Shown here: piece after piece, positions 17,367 through 25,930 of the stretch | Position numbering within the stretch: position 1 is the stretch's first letter | Layout: every line of letters starts with the position of its first letter | NCBI GenBank assembly: GCA_020444175.1 | Contig: JAHLLM010000006.1 | Coordinates: forward strand, 100,927-164,926 | Reading direction: 5' to 3' | Origin: Desulfobulbaceae bacterium | Lineage (GTDB): Bacteria > Desulfobacterota > Desulfobulbia > Desulfobulbales > SURF-16 | Length of the DNA: 64,000 nucleotides | Notes under the pieces: generated by a model | Database searches by the model: none | Told to the model about the DNA's origin: nothing | Seen by the model: only the letters and a program-made list of their open reading frames with translations | Made by a program: the position numbers and the translations under genes

Positions 17367-20300
17367 TTATTCACTCTCAAGATTAACTGCAAAAGGGCCT
17401 CGATAGTTAAATCCAAGCTCAAAAGTAACTCTTCTGTATGTGCTTAGTTCATTCCAAGTTTTCTTTGGTGTGTAATATATGTGGGAGAAAATTTGGTCTT
17501 TGAACTTATCTCGTACAATAAAGCAATACGAACTTTCTAATCTGGTTATTAAACCTGCAAATTTTATCTGTTTATTTCCTTGTTTAACAATTCCCCTTGG
17601 TTCTCTTTTTATTTTTATATCAATATTTTTTCTTGATAGTTCGCGGAACATATCCATTGCTTCTGGGTGCTCTCCTTCAAGATATAAAAGTCTCGCATAC
17701 CAAAATTGTGCTGCGAAATTTGTATCACCTTTAGTAAATGCTCTTCTGAGATAATGCTTAACTTCTTGAACATCAGCATCTGGTTGTCTCTGGAGCAAAT
17801 AGGATAATCTATAATTAACGTTCTTTTCTGCTGGATTAGCATCAAGACATTGTTTTAATACATTGATTGCTTTATCTGAGGCATTGTTAAGCTCAAAGAA
17901 CTTGGACAATCTTAAAGCAACATATGGACTTCTTTTGTTAATAGAATGAGCTTTTTCAAGAGATTTTATCGCAGCTGGATAATCATTAATTAATTCTTGA
18001 AGCCTGGAATCAGCATCAAGCAGGAAAGATTCTTTTGGGAATCGTTGGAGCGCATCGTTGATGTTTCTTTCGATCTCAACAATCTTATCACCAATCGCCT
18101 TTTCATCTTGTATTTGGTCATTTAGCAAATCATTTAATTCATCCAGGCCTATTTTGATTATCGTATGATACGCATGTCCACCAACAATCTCATCTGATCG
18201 TAACAGTTCAAGTGATATGGCTCGTGATTCTTTTCTATATTTTTGCTTTTCAACTTGCTTGTTTGTGTTGTCAGCCTTTCTTAACGCCAACTCGGACAAA
18301 GAATGAGAGATTGCTTTGTTATAAGGTGCAATTTTATGTGCCCTTTGCAGTAACACTGTAGCTTTATCAAGACTTCCTCCAGTTGAATGCATTTCAAAAA
18401 GAGCTTCCTGTTGCAGCAATAAAGCATTATCTCCTATACGGTTATGAGCAGCTTCATATATCTGTCGAATCATTTGAGGATCACTAAAAAGGTCTAGTAA
18501 CTGTCTTGCGTTAGAGAGTCCTTTAAAAGCTTCAAAATCTGATTTATAGTCAATGTCTATCTCATTGAGTATTCTGATGTATTCGTCAAACCTATCCTGC
18601 GAGTTAATCAACACTCTTTCGAAGACCATTTCTGCTATTCTTGGATGACGAGATAAGTATACATAGTCGTTGATTAATTCATCCTTTTTAGCAAAGACAA
18701 CTGACTCTAGAGGATCAAATAATTCTTCTTTGAATTGTCTGAATGGAATACCATGCACCCTTGATATCAAGCCTGCCCGACTAGGAACTCCTAATCTATG
18801 CATGATACATACAGTTAAATATAGTGATTGAGCTTTAGGGGAAGCAATTGATTCATATTCATCAAATACAATATCGCTAAATGGTTTTCCTAAAGTTGCC
18901 TCATGTAGAGCTACAAGCAATTGTCGACCTGCTCGTTGAGCTAATGCATTTTTTTGTTCTTGTAGTAACTTTCCTTCAAGATGCCCTAAAGATTTATGTT
19001 GGCTTAGTAAATGAATCAATTCTTCAAGTTCTTTCTCAGACAAATACCTAATGGAATAATTATCTGTTAAAAAACCTTTAAGGCTGTCACAGTTTGTGTT
19101 CCACTCGTTATCTCTCTCCGCAGCAATAATAGTCAGTGGAAGATTATCTTTTCGTGCTCTAACAATAAAAGACTCAACTACGTCAATAAACTCTGATACC
19201 GGATCAATAAATAGAAATATTCGCTCCCCATATAGCCTAGAAAGTTCAGCTAGTGCTTCATAGTCCGGTGATGAAGAAAAGTTTAGCATTAAACAGAGTT
19301 TATCAAACTCCGTGGCAGCATCCCAGGCTAACCTTTTGCATATAACGGACTTCCCTGAGCCCGCATGACCTTTAATGAGATAGAATTCGACCTTTTCCTG
19401 CTTCTCTTCTTCTGTTGCTAGTACAACTTCAGACATAATAGCATCAGAAATTGATCGCTTAACATCAAGGTTTGATATTATCGGTGACCAATCAACAAAG
19501 AATCCTTTATAGAACGATTTTGGGTCTATCTCTTCAGTTTTTAAAGATTTATGAATGTATTCTGTATCTCTACTAATAAATGTTTTTAAGCTCTCGCTCG
19601 GTTTTATCTTGTCAGAGATCTTGAGCCGGGAGAACAGTGGATGTTCAAGTTGTGTTATTGAACTTGATAATGATCTTGCTGTCTTGGGAATCTCTCGGTG
19701 TATAGTTTCAAGGAAATCTTTAAACGTACTTTCAATACAGGTAATCTTTCGTGATTCCCAAAATCGTTTATCTGGATCTGTAACTTTTGGTGCTAACAGA
19801 TACGACCTTGGCTTTGCCTCCCCCAACTCATTTAACTCAAGCATTATTGCTCTAATGTCTGGATCACTTAGAGTGTAGCCAACAAAGAGAATAGGATATT
19901 CATATGCCAGGCTTTTTAGTCGTTCAAACAATCGACTTCGGCCTTTACGGTGAGTAATATATTGTTCAGGAGTTAATATTAGTGGAATATTTATGTCATT
20001 GATATTGGTTATGCATCCATGTAATTTGATATATACAACACTATTGGGAGCTTTTAATTTTTCTTCAACCCGCTCACCATTCTTCGTAAAGGCAACAGGG
20101 TTCTGCTGTTTCTCTATTGCATCATTATATGCTCTTTCAAGTATTAAATCGTAATTTGTTGTTGCAATTGCACTCCATGAAAAGTTTGATATTATTTTGT
20201 GGAAATCAGCAGGCGTAAACTCGTTAAAAATACTGTGAATGTAATCCTGAACGGTAAATAGATCTGTTTCAGAAATAGCAATTTCAGCTATTTGGTCTAA

Positions 20301-20477
20301 TGGTCTATCAGAGAACCCTTTTACTAAAAACTTATCTGCAATTAGCTCTCCAAGTTGTCGTCCATCTGGTGGACTGAAATTTTTTGGATGAGATGCTCCC
20401 TTTGATGCCCCTGAGCCTAGAAAGAGAACCACTTGCCCTTCTCTTATTTGATCTAAAAGGATTTTTGGAAGATCCAA
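17367..20477 (-). CDS. SIR2 - STAND-like NTPase - TPR fusion, probable Avs5-like defence sensor
   Basis: A single-gene 1,036-residue protein. Residues ~1-260 are a SIR2-type NADase domain: VVLFLGSGASKGASHP near 15, ATTNYDLILERAYN near 105, VYIKLHGCITN near 146, and FVGYTLSDPDI near 199. Residues ~365-560 form a P-loop NTPase with Walker A IKGHAGSGKSVICK and Walker B RIFLFIDPVSEFID. The C-terminal ~450 residues are helical repeats of TPR type (AIKSLEKAHSINKRSPYVAL, then AINVLKQCLDANPAEKNVNY). SIR2-STAND proteins (AVAST type V) sense phage products through the C-terminal repeats and deplete NAD+. The architecture agrees; family membership rests on domain order, not alignment. AT-rich base use relative to the methylase next door suggests separate acquisition. 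Confidence 0.88.
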   Translation of the reverse strand: MDLPKILLDQIREGQVVLFLGSGASKGASHPKNFSPPDGRQLGELIADKFLVKGFSDRPLDQIAEIAISETDLFTVQDYIHSIFNEFTPADFHKIISNFSWSAIATTNYDLILERAYNDAIEKQQNPVAFTKNGERVEEKLKAPNSVVYIKLHGCITNINDINIPLILTPEQYITHRKGRSRLFERLKSLAYEYPILFVGYTLSDPDIRAIMLELNELGEAKPRSYLLAPKVTDPDKRFWESRKITCIESTFKDFLETIHREIPKTARSLSSSITQLEHPLFSRLKISDKIKPSESLKTFISRDTEYIHKSLKTEEIDPKSFYKGFFVDWSPIISNLDVKRSISDAIMSEVVLATEEEKQEKVEFYLIKGHAGSGKSVICKRLAWDAATEFDKLCLMLNFSSSPDYEALAELSRLYGERIFLFIDPVSEFIDVVESFIVRARKDNLPLTIIAAERDNEWNTNCDSLKGFLTDNYSIRYLSEKELEELIHLLSQHKSLGHLEGKLLQEQKNALAQRAGRQLLVALHEATLGKPFSDIVFDEYESIASPKAQSLYLTVCIMHRLGVPSRAGLISRVHGIPFRQFKEELFDPLESVVFAKKDELINDYVYLSRHPRIAEMVFERVLINSQDRFDEYIRILNEIDIDYKSDFEAFKGLSNARQLLDLFSDPQMIRQIYEAAHNRIGDNALLLQQEALFEMHSTGGSLDKATVLLQRAHKIAPYNKAISHSLSELALRKADNTNKQVEKQKYRKESRAISLELLRSDEIVGGHAYHTIIKIGLDELNDLLNDQIQDEKAIGDKIVEIERNINDALQRFPKESFLLDADSRLQELINDYPAAIKSLEKAHSINKRSPYVALRLSKFFELNNASDKAINVLKQCLDANPAEKNVNYRLSYLLQRQPDADVQEVKHYLRRAFTKGDTNFAAQFWYARLLYLEGEHPEAMDMFRELSRKNIDIKIKREPRGIVKQGNKQIKFAGLITRLESSYCFIVRDKFKDQIFSHIYYTPKKTWNELSTYRRVTFELGFNYRGPFAVNLESE

Positions 20478-20712
20478 TGTGCACCTCTCAAATTATGAAT
20501 GTTAATTTAGAATTTTTTAGTGGACTATATTCTACCCAAAACCGTTCATTTTACCATTTAGGAGTCTGTTATAAAATAGTCAGATTTTTTCATCCATAAA
20601 ATGGACATTTAATATTCGTTGAAACCTTTTTTGTTTAGGGTACTAAGTAAAGATATTTCCAAAACATCTCGCCATTAACAGCAATTCCACTCACCCAACT
20701 GCTGATCACGCT

Positions 20713-21099
20713 TCAAAACAGCTCCCTGTCAGCTGGCGCAATATGCATCCAGATCGCACTGAGCCAGATCAAATCAAAGGTCAAACCTGTGCTCATTACT
20801 TTGGATAAATCAGGTAACGCATCATTTACCCAACGAATTTTCGCACTCTGATGATGTTGTTTGGCAAAATCAAGTAGTTTGGTTGCAGGCTCAACAGCGA
20901 CAACTTCATGCCCTTTTGAAGCAAACCAGGCTGCATCACGACCAGAACCGGCACCAATATCAAGGACGAAGCCAAACTGGTTAGGCAATAAATCTGCAAC
21001 CCCAGCATGGACATCCAAGAAAGCACATGATTCATACAGATTTATGAATTTTGATGCATTCTCGTTATAAGAAGCTGTTACTTTGCTTAAGGCTGTCAT
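20713..21099 (-). pseudogene. Truncated class I SAM-dependent methyltransferase
   Basis: About 128 residues. It holds the N-terminal half of a small-molecule methyltransferase fold: VLDIGAGSGRDAAWFASKGH (motif I) followed by VVAVEPATKLLDFAK and FDLIWLSAIWMHI. The frame stops immediately after PADRELF, where homologues continue with the rest of the fold (typically a LLKPGG strand and the C-terminal sheet). The break falls at the edge of the SIR2-NTPase-TPR module, so it may have been cut when that module arrived. The start at 21099 is chosen because homologues open with a short M-T-x(n)-Y-x-x-N-A stretch; an ATG 24 bases upstream is possible. Confidence 0.6.
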
Positions 21100-21109
21100 A
21101 TTTCCAAAT

Positions 21110-21520
21110 TCATACAACTTCATGCTCTGAAGAGATTTTCTCCCAAAACAATCTGATTTCCTTTCCAATAGCCTTAAATTCTTCGGCTGAAAAAATATCG
21201 CTTTTTGAATTGTTGCAGTTGAAACAGGCTAAAACCACATTTTTCGCATTGTAATTTCCAAATGGATCGAGCCTGTCCAATTCGAGCCTTGTTCTCGTAC
21301 GAGGTCTCTTTGTCCCTTTTATGTCCCAATATATTTTTTCAATTATGCTCTCTGGTATCCCGCAATAATAGCACTTTGCCTCTTTCGAATATTGTTGTGT
21401 GTACCATTCCTTAAACTCTTCGAAACTCCAGAAAGAACCCCTGATGGGAGGATGTTTCTTGAGAGATTGTTTTTTCCTCGAATAAAGGCTTTTCAATGTT
21501 TTTTCATCAATCTCCGGCAT
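21110..21520 (-). CDS. HNH endonuclease
   Basis: A 136-residue protein with a zinc-braced HNH core: CYYCGI near residue 50 and CFNCNNSKSD near 103 supply two CxxC pairs, and between them LELDRLDPFGNYNAKNVVLA supplies the catalytic stretch in which the first His of the canonical motif reads as Asp-Arg (D-R-L-D). The substitution at that position occurs in some HNH families, so activity is uncertain. The gene starts 5 bases after the stop of the small upstream gene and is probably co-transcribed with it. A stand-alone nuclease in a defence island fits restriction of foreign DNA, but no partner methylase is adjacent other than the broken small-molecule type. Confidence 0.8.
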   Translation of the reverse strand: MPEIDEKTLKSLYSRKKQSLKKHPPIRGSFWSFEEFKEWYTQQYSKEAKCYYCGIPESIIEKIYWDIKGTKRPRTRTRLELDRLDPFGNYNAKNVVLACFNCNNSKSDIFSAEEFKAIGKEIRLFWEKISSEHEVV

Positions 21521-21525
21521 TATCC

Positions 21526-21729
21526 TTATCCCTCAAGAGCTGCCATTACCTGAGCCTGAAATTCTTCTTCCTCAGATAGCATTTTTCCAATAACCGTACA
21601 AATATCAGCAGCCAAATTTCCGGCCTCATCGTTCTCCTTAGGGAAAGCAGCATTCACACTGACCTCCCCTTCTGGTGACACATCAAGAATGAGAGCTGCC
21701 TGGTTTTGTTTTAAGACTATCTCTGACAT
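21526..21729 (-). CDS. Small acidic protein of unknown function, paired with HNH gene
   Basis: 67 residues, strongly acidic (pI low; SEEEEFQAQVMAALEG tail). It has a beta-strand-like N-terminal half (AALILDVSPEGEVSVNAAF) and a helical C-terminal half. No family recognised. The 5-base spacing to the HNH gene suggests a functional pair, for example an immunity or control partner; that is inference. Confidence 0.6.
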   Translation of the reverse strand: MSEIVLKQNQAALILDVSPEGEVSVNAAFPKENDEAGNLAADICTVIGKMLSEEEEFQAQVMAALEG

Positions 21730-21777
21730 ATATTTTCATCCCTTTCAGGTTCAGAAACTTCCGTACATGTCGCTCCG

Positions 21778-22605
21778 TTAATTCTTTATAGATCTTGTTG
21801 AGCGACATGCAGGAAATCTAGAACATCCCCAGAATTGCTCCCCTGCCCTCGTTCCCTTTTTAGCTATGCGTTTGATCATTCCACTCCCACATTTTGGGCA
21901 AATCGGATCTTTTTGTGGAGAGACTTGGGCAGTATCTATTTGCTGCGCACTTCTGATCATCCGATGCAACTCTGCACCATTAACAAGCTGAATCCTGTTT
22001 TCTCTCGCATAGCTTATGGCATCTCGAGAAAACTCCCCGGAAGTGACGACTATCCCTCCTGATGCGCCCGAGCCAACCATGACTCCCAACAATTCACGTA
22101 CCGGTTTGACGCCTACTTTATAAGCTTTCCATTGTTTACATTGGATGAGATATTTCTCTTCATTTTTGTGCAAAATGAGATCGACACCACCATCAGCTCC
22201 GCCACCGCCAACTTCCTCAACCTTATAGCCTTCCTGCCGATAATATTCACCCACCAGTATTTCAAATTGCTGCCAAGACATGTCATCCAAAACATCTTTA
22301 GACGGACTATTGGTGACATTCTGGTGAATCTTTTTCCGATTAAGACGATTTAATACAGAAATTCCACTGCCGACTATAAAAGCTACAGGCAATATGTATT
22401 GTCCGAAGAGCGCCAGGGAACGAAAAAGGCCTGTTGCCATTGTCTGACTCAAATTCTGTGAATTTGTGGGAGGTATTACCTCACGGATAGCATAGGCGTG
22501 TAAAAAAAGATAGGAGACAATTGCCAACAGTATTCCAACCCACCATGGTAATTTGGATGTTATGTCAATAATATCCTCAAAAGGACTTTGTTTTCTTCTG
22601 GCCAC
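21778..22605 (-). CDS. Membrane-anchored Mrr-like restriction endonuclease with C4 zinc finger
   Basis: A 275-residue protein. Two hydrophobic helices lie near the N-terminus (WWVGILLAIVSYLFLHAYAI and LFGQYILPVAFIVGSGI). An Mrr/RecB-like PD-(D/E)xK domain follows (residues ~108-215): MSWQQFEILVGEYYRQEGY, then the active-site strands GGVDLILHKN and YLIQCKQWK (D...QxK), then GIVVTSGEFS. The C-terminus is a topoisomerase-type zinc ribbon, CPKCGSGMIKR...FWGCSRFPACR. Proteins with this order are common near mobile DNA and are thought to cut modified or incoming DNA; membrane tethering would place the nuclease at the site of DNA entry. The target specificity is unknown. Confidence 0.88.
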   Translation of the reverse strand: MARRKQSPFEDIIDITSKLPWWVGILLAIVSYLFLHAYAIREVIPPTNSQNLSQTMATGLFRSLALFGQYILPVAFIVGSGISVLNRLNRKKIHQNVTNSPSKDVLDDMSWQQFEILVGEYYRQEGYKVEEVGGGGADGGVDLILHKNEEKYLIQCKQWKAYKVGVKPVRELLGVMVGSGASGGIVVTSGEFSRDAISYARENRIQLVNGAELHRMIRSAQQIDTAQVSPQKDPICPKCGSGMIKRIAKKGTRAGEQFWGCSRFPACRSTRSIKN

Positions 22606-22670
22606 GAGTCTCGCCCTTGCCTATTCTGCACAAAATACATTTCAAATGGGGGAACATAAAGTTTATGTAT

Positions 22671-22820
22671 TCCAATTTACTGACACTATCCTATTCGATG
22701 CAATAAATTGCAAGGAAAACATAGATCATGCGCCTTTAGATTGCCGATCAACAAAATTGAGGATGTGAATTGGATTAATGTCTGGCAGACTTTGCAGAAC
22801 CGAAGATTCCTGAATTTACA
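22671..22820. repeat. Diverged 150-bp direct repeat, left copy
   Basis: The stretch with CGATGCAATAAATTGCAAGG, then GATGTGAATTGG, then GCAGAACCGAAGATTCCTGA aligns in order and orientation with 33231-33382 (roughly three quarters identical by eye). The two copies bracket about 10.4 kb of accessory genes. No terminal inverted repeats or transposase were seen. Confidence 0.6.
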
Positions 22821-22863
22821 ACATCTGTGCAAGCTGGCATTGTCTTAAGCTTTCACTCCCCAC

Positions 22864-23529
22864 TCAGTACTCAATCTTTCTCATGCACCCCGGCCCCTCG
22901 TTTTTCGGATCACTTACCATTCCACTTACCTGATAGCTTGTCATCTTGAACGGAGAATAAGGCTGCATATAGGCTCTAAATCTCTCCCCATCCCTGGAAG
23001 ATGACAGCCATAATCCAGAGCTTTCTTGGGGAATAATGACCGGCATTCTGTCGTGAATCTTTCCAACAATGCCGTTGGCCTCTGTAGTGATAATCGCACA
23101 TGACTCAATTATTTTACCATCATCAGGATTCCGCCAGGATTCCCATATACCGGCCATGGCAAAAAGAGCTCCATTCTTCATTTTAATAAAATACGGCCTT
23201 TTGGATTTCCCCTCAGTCTTCCACTCATAAAAGCCGGTGGTGGGAATCAAGCATCTTCGGGACTTAAAAGCATCCCTGAATGAAGGTTTCTCTGCGACCG
23301 TCTCTGCCCTGGCGTTGATGAGCTTATATCCAATTTTTGAATCTTTCGCCCAGTGAGGGATAAGTCCCCAACGCACCATAGAAAACTTTCTGCCGTCAAT
23401 TTCTCTTATGATGGGGATTGGTTGTGACGGGGCAATGTTGTAGCGAGGGGCAAGGGTGACCTTTTTTCTCAGGTTGAAGAAAAGTGAAAGTTGTTCTGCA
23501 GTTGTTTCAAGAGCAAAGCGGCCGCACAT
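22864..23529 (-). CDS. SRAP/YedK-HMCES abasic-site processing protein
   Basis: 221 residues beginning MCGRFALETT; after Met removal the catalytic Cys2 forms a thiazolidine crosslink with abasic sites in single-stranded DNA. Other conserved elements are PRYNIAPSQPIPII, VRWGLIPHWAKD, the NARAE(T) motif near residue 77, and LIPTTGFYEWK; the late H-D-R-M-P (KIHDRMPVI) is also present. Length and motif order are normal. The C-terminal tail (MVSDPKNEGPGCMRKIEY) resembles family members. Often carried on phage and plasmids, where it may protect single-stranded DNA during transfer and replication. It stands alone here. Confidence 0.95.
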   Translation of the reverse strand: MCGRFALETTAEQLSLFFNLRKKVTLAPRYNIAPSQPIPIIREIDGRKFSMVRWGLIPHWAKDSKIGYKLINARAETVAEKPSFRDAFKSRRCLIPTTGFYEWKTEGKSKRPYFIKMKNGALFAMAGIWESWRNPDDGKIIESCAIITTEANGIVGKIHDRMPVIIPQESSGLWLSSSRDGERFRAYMQPYSPFKMTSYQVSGMVSDPKNEGPGCMRKIEY

Positions 23530-23673
23530 ATCAAATTTTACCTTTGGTCTACTTCTTTACGATCAACCATTGTCAGACATCTTGTTTCAGCTCCATTGTT
23601 TAGAAGATTGAACCCTGACTCTGTCAGTTTGGGCTCTAATATTTCACAAATATTTACTTCCGAAAAGCGTATA

Positions 23674-23877
23674 TTAATTTGAAGTCTTCTTGCTCGCATC
23701 ACTTGACAAAACAATTCCCTCGCGCACCTTGATCTCTTTTACCTTAGCCATTATTTCATCATGGGTTAGGATTCCCTTTTCCACAAGAACATCAATAAGT
23801 GCCTGGTTGACTACCATCTCAACTTTTAGTGCATCTGCGAGAGCAACAACTTCTTTAGGGTCAAGCATTCCTGCCAT
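23674..23877 (-). CDS. Small helical protein of unknown function
   Basis: 67 residues from an ATG at 23877, chosen because AAGGTG lies 6 bases upstream; the longer open frame would overlap the upstream nuclease gene. It is mostly helical with a DPKEVVALADALKVEMVVNQ segment and a GILTHDEIMAKVKEI helix, resembling the short hypothetical proteins often found near phage genes. No family recognised. It probably shares a transcript with the secreted HNH gene, whose stop lies 33 bases upstream. Confidence 0.6.
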   Translation of the reverse strand: MAGMLDPKEVVALADALKVEMVVNQALIDVLVEKGILTHDEIMAKVKEIKVREGIVLSSDASKKTSN

Positions 23878-23909
23878 ATTCATCACCTTAGCTTTGATAT
23901 GTAAGATTC

Positions 23910-24548
23910 TTACATTTCCATATCTTCCAATGCTTTTTCTTCTGAAGGGCTGATATACAAGCCGTACTTCTTTTTTACTTTCCGCCACCTCAATGCATAC
24001 TCGTGCCAGTAATTCTTTTGTGGTGGGCGCCATTCATCAGGGGCCTTATCGCCTTTTCCTTGATTAATATTATCCTCAACAGAAAGGAGATTGAGAGGGT
24101 CATTAGCAAATTCCCTTTTCTTCTCTCTCGACCAACCAGCTCCTCCGGTTTTATGTGCATGTGATAGTGGCACAATATGATCAATGTCGATATCAGAGGC
24201 CTTGGTAAATTCTTTGCCGGTATATGGACATTTCCATTTTCCCCAAGTAACGTTACAATGCTTATTCCTTTTAAATTTTAACATGCCTATATTGTCACGA
24301 ATAAGGATTTCCATTCGGGTATTCTGGCAGTCACTGTCTTCATCTGTCCAATGTGGCCAATCTTCACGCTTATAGGCATCGCTTGTGGATGGTGGTTGGT
24401 TAACTTTTTTGTGAAAATGATATACGCCGGTTTTCTTGTTGGTGTGGCCACCATGACTGTCAAGGCCACCTGGGTGAGAATATGCAAGTGATACTGTGAG
24501 CAGTATTGCCGAAAATATTATGATAATTTTTTTCATTGTAATGTTCAT
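23910..24548 (-). CDS. Secreted HNH (DUF1524-like) nuclease with YHYH-like N-terminus
   Basis: A 212-residue protein with a signal peptide (MKKIIIIFSAILLTVSLAYS after a short MNIT). Next comes a His/Gly segment, HPGGLDSHGGHTNKKTGVYH, known from secreted bacterial proteins. Then comes an HNH core: CPYTGKEFTKASDIDIDHIVPL near residue 123 with D-H-I-V-P and L-S-H-A-H, then FANDPLNLLSVEDNINQGKG carrying the N of the motif. This resembles GmrSD-C/DUF1524-type nucleases exported for nutrient use or for attack on DNA outside the cytoplasm. The ATG at M5 (MKK...) is an alternative start. A small palindrome (23899-23915) overlaps the stop. Confidence 0.85.
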   Translation of the reverse strand: MNITMKKIIIIFSAILLTVSLAYSHPGGLDSHGGHTNKKTGVYHFHKKVNQPPSTSDAYKREDWPHWTDEDSDCQNTRMEILIRDNIGMLKFKRNKHCNVTWGKWKCPYTGKEFTKASDIDIDHIVPLSHAHKTGGAGWSREKKREFANDPLNLLSVEDNINQGKGDKAPDEWRPPQKNYWHEYALRWRKVKKKYGLYISPSEEKALEDMEM

Positions 24549-24602
24549 TTAAGTCATCTGGATCACTCTTGTCAGGACAGCGCCATATTCTGAATTCCCA
24601 AT

Positions 24603-24869
24603 TTATCGAGAACGAAGCAACCTGAAATTATTAGAGTACTCTCCTCCGGTGATTTTAAGATAACCAGGGGGTGTTCTGCCCGGGAGCATAACCCGCACCC
24701 ACATTTGGCCGGGAACCTTATTTACTTCTACAACTTGAAGTTCTGTCCCAGGCATCATACCGCCACCGATATCAGAACATTCTGCAGAAAAATGCCAATA
24801 ATTGACCATGGTAGGATTTATAATTCTCGTAGGTGTAATAATATTTCCTGGATTTAATGAAATTATCAT
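24603..24869 (-). CDS. Small protein of unknown function, SH3-like fold possible
   Basis: About 88 residues. The start is the ATG at 24869 with AGGAG 4-5 bases upstream; a TTG a few codons earlier is less likely. The sequence is beta-rich, with GTELQVVEVNKVPGQMWVRV followed by LPGRTPPGYLKI, which looks like an SH3-type barrel, and it contains a single Cys. No signal peptide. No named family could be assigned. Confidence 0.55.
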   Translation of the reverse strand: MIISLNPGNIITPTRIINPTMVNYWHFSAECSDIGGGMMPGTELQVVEVNKVPGQMWVRVMLPGRTPPGYLKITGGEYSNNFRLLRSR

Positions 24870-24920
24870 ATGACTCCTCAATTTTACCCATTGGAGTTGT
24901 CAAGTATGGCAATGAACTCT

Positions 24921-25325
24921 TCATGATGATTTTTTCCAGATCCTGTACCTGTTCAAATCCTCTTTTGTCAAATCCATGCATAGTTTAATAACTGCAGCAT
25001 CATCTACGTACCCGATTCCCGCCATAAAATCCGGGACAACATCAAAAGGTGAAACGAAATAAATTAAGGCTGCCACTATAGCCGATATGGTTCCCCACGG
25101 GACATCACCCTTATACTCTTTGGTACAGTAATCTTTTGTCATCAAAATCATGGTCTTTATATCATCCCATGACTGGTTAAGAGGTTTGGGAATTTTGCTT
25201 TCCAGCTCCCTTAACTTTCGCTCTCCTCCGTAATACGCGTCTTTTAAATCTTCTACATTGATATTACTGGATTTTTCCTTGAAGTAGGCTATTGCCTTGA
25301 TTAAATCTTCTTTAGAAACAGCCAT
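24921..25325 (-). CDS. YkvA-family (DUF1232) protein
   Basis: 134 residues from the ATG at 25325 (a start 10 codons upstream is also possible). The hallmark DUF1232 segment is present near residue 90: IYFVSPFDVVPDFMAGIGYVD followed by DAAVI. The segment is a short membrane-associating helical hairpin. The N-terminal part is a charged helix (KAIAYFKEKSSNINVEDLKD). Function unknown in the family; such proteins occur widely in chromosomes and mobile DNA. Confidence 0.85.
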   Translation of the reverse strand: MAVSKEDLIKAIAYFKEKSSNINVEDLKDAYYGGERKLRELESKIPKPLNQSWDDIKTMILMTKDYCTKEYKGDVPWGTISAIVAALIYFVSPFDVVPDFMAGIGYVDDAAVIKLCMDLTKEDLNRYRIWKKSS

Positions 25326-25376
25326 TCCAAGCCCCACAAATTTAGAGATTATCATGTGTTTTGTTTTGCAAGTATC

Positions 25377-25853
25377 TTATTTTGCAGACTTTCCAGCTAT
25401 TAAGGCAGCTTCGAGAACCCTTGTAACAGTATCATAAATTTCAGGATCACCACTCGCTCTTGGTCCAGCAACATTCAAAATTTTTATACCGTTGTCACTG
25501 ATCCATGTTTTCAGCATGCGAGCTGCATAGGGGAATGACATATTTTCCATATTGAGATGTATATTCGGCTTACAGTGTTTCTCAGCGAATTTCATGGTCA
25601 AAGCAGATCCACCGGTTAAATGCCCATGAGAAATAATCACTGTGCCATCAGAATCCATGACATTCTGCTCAGTACGCTTTGAATAACTATCGCTGTCCAT
25701 TTCCTGCAAATGGTACTTTGCAGGAAGCGCTCCATCCTCAGTTAATCTCTCTTTAGGAATCCAGCCACCATGAGGGATATTGTGATTTATCGCAACGTCC
25801 AAAGCTGCTTGATCCGCTCCAGTTTGTCCACCTGAAACTATTTTGTTGATCAT
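25377..25853 (-). CDS. Putative molybdenum-carrier / LOG-like Rossmann protein
   Basis: 158 residues of the family annotated as putative molybdenum carrier (PF12694-like). The N-terminus KIVSGGQTGADQAALDVAI is its signature nucleotide-binding loop, followed by IPHGGWIPKERLTEDG and SDGTVIISHGHLTGGSALT. Proteins of this fold relate to YpsA/DprA-like and LOG folds that bind nucleotides. The molybdenum role of the namesake is not proven; in accessory islands such genes may belong to nucleotide-signal or DNA-processing functions. Start ATG at 25853. Confidence 0.88.
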   Translation of the reverse strand: MINKIVSGGQTGADQAALDVAINHNIPHGGWIPKERLTEDGALPAKYHLQEMDSDSYSKRTEQNVMDSDGTVIISHGHLTGGSALTMKFAEKHCKPNIHLNMENMSFPYAARMLKTWISDNGIKILNVAGPRASGDPEIYDTVTRVLEAALIAGKSAK

Positions 25854-25930
25854 TGTTTTTTGAAAATGAAAGGTAAATTATTCATGCGATATTGCATGGT
25901 TCTGTGAGATATTTATGCATTATTATTCAG

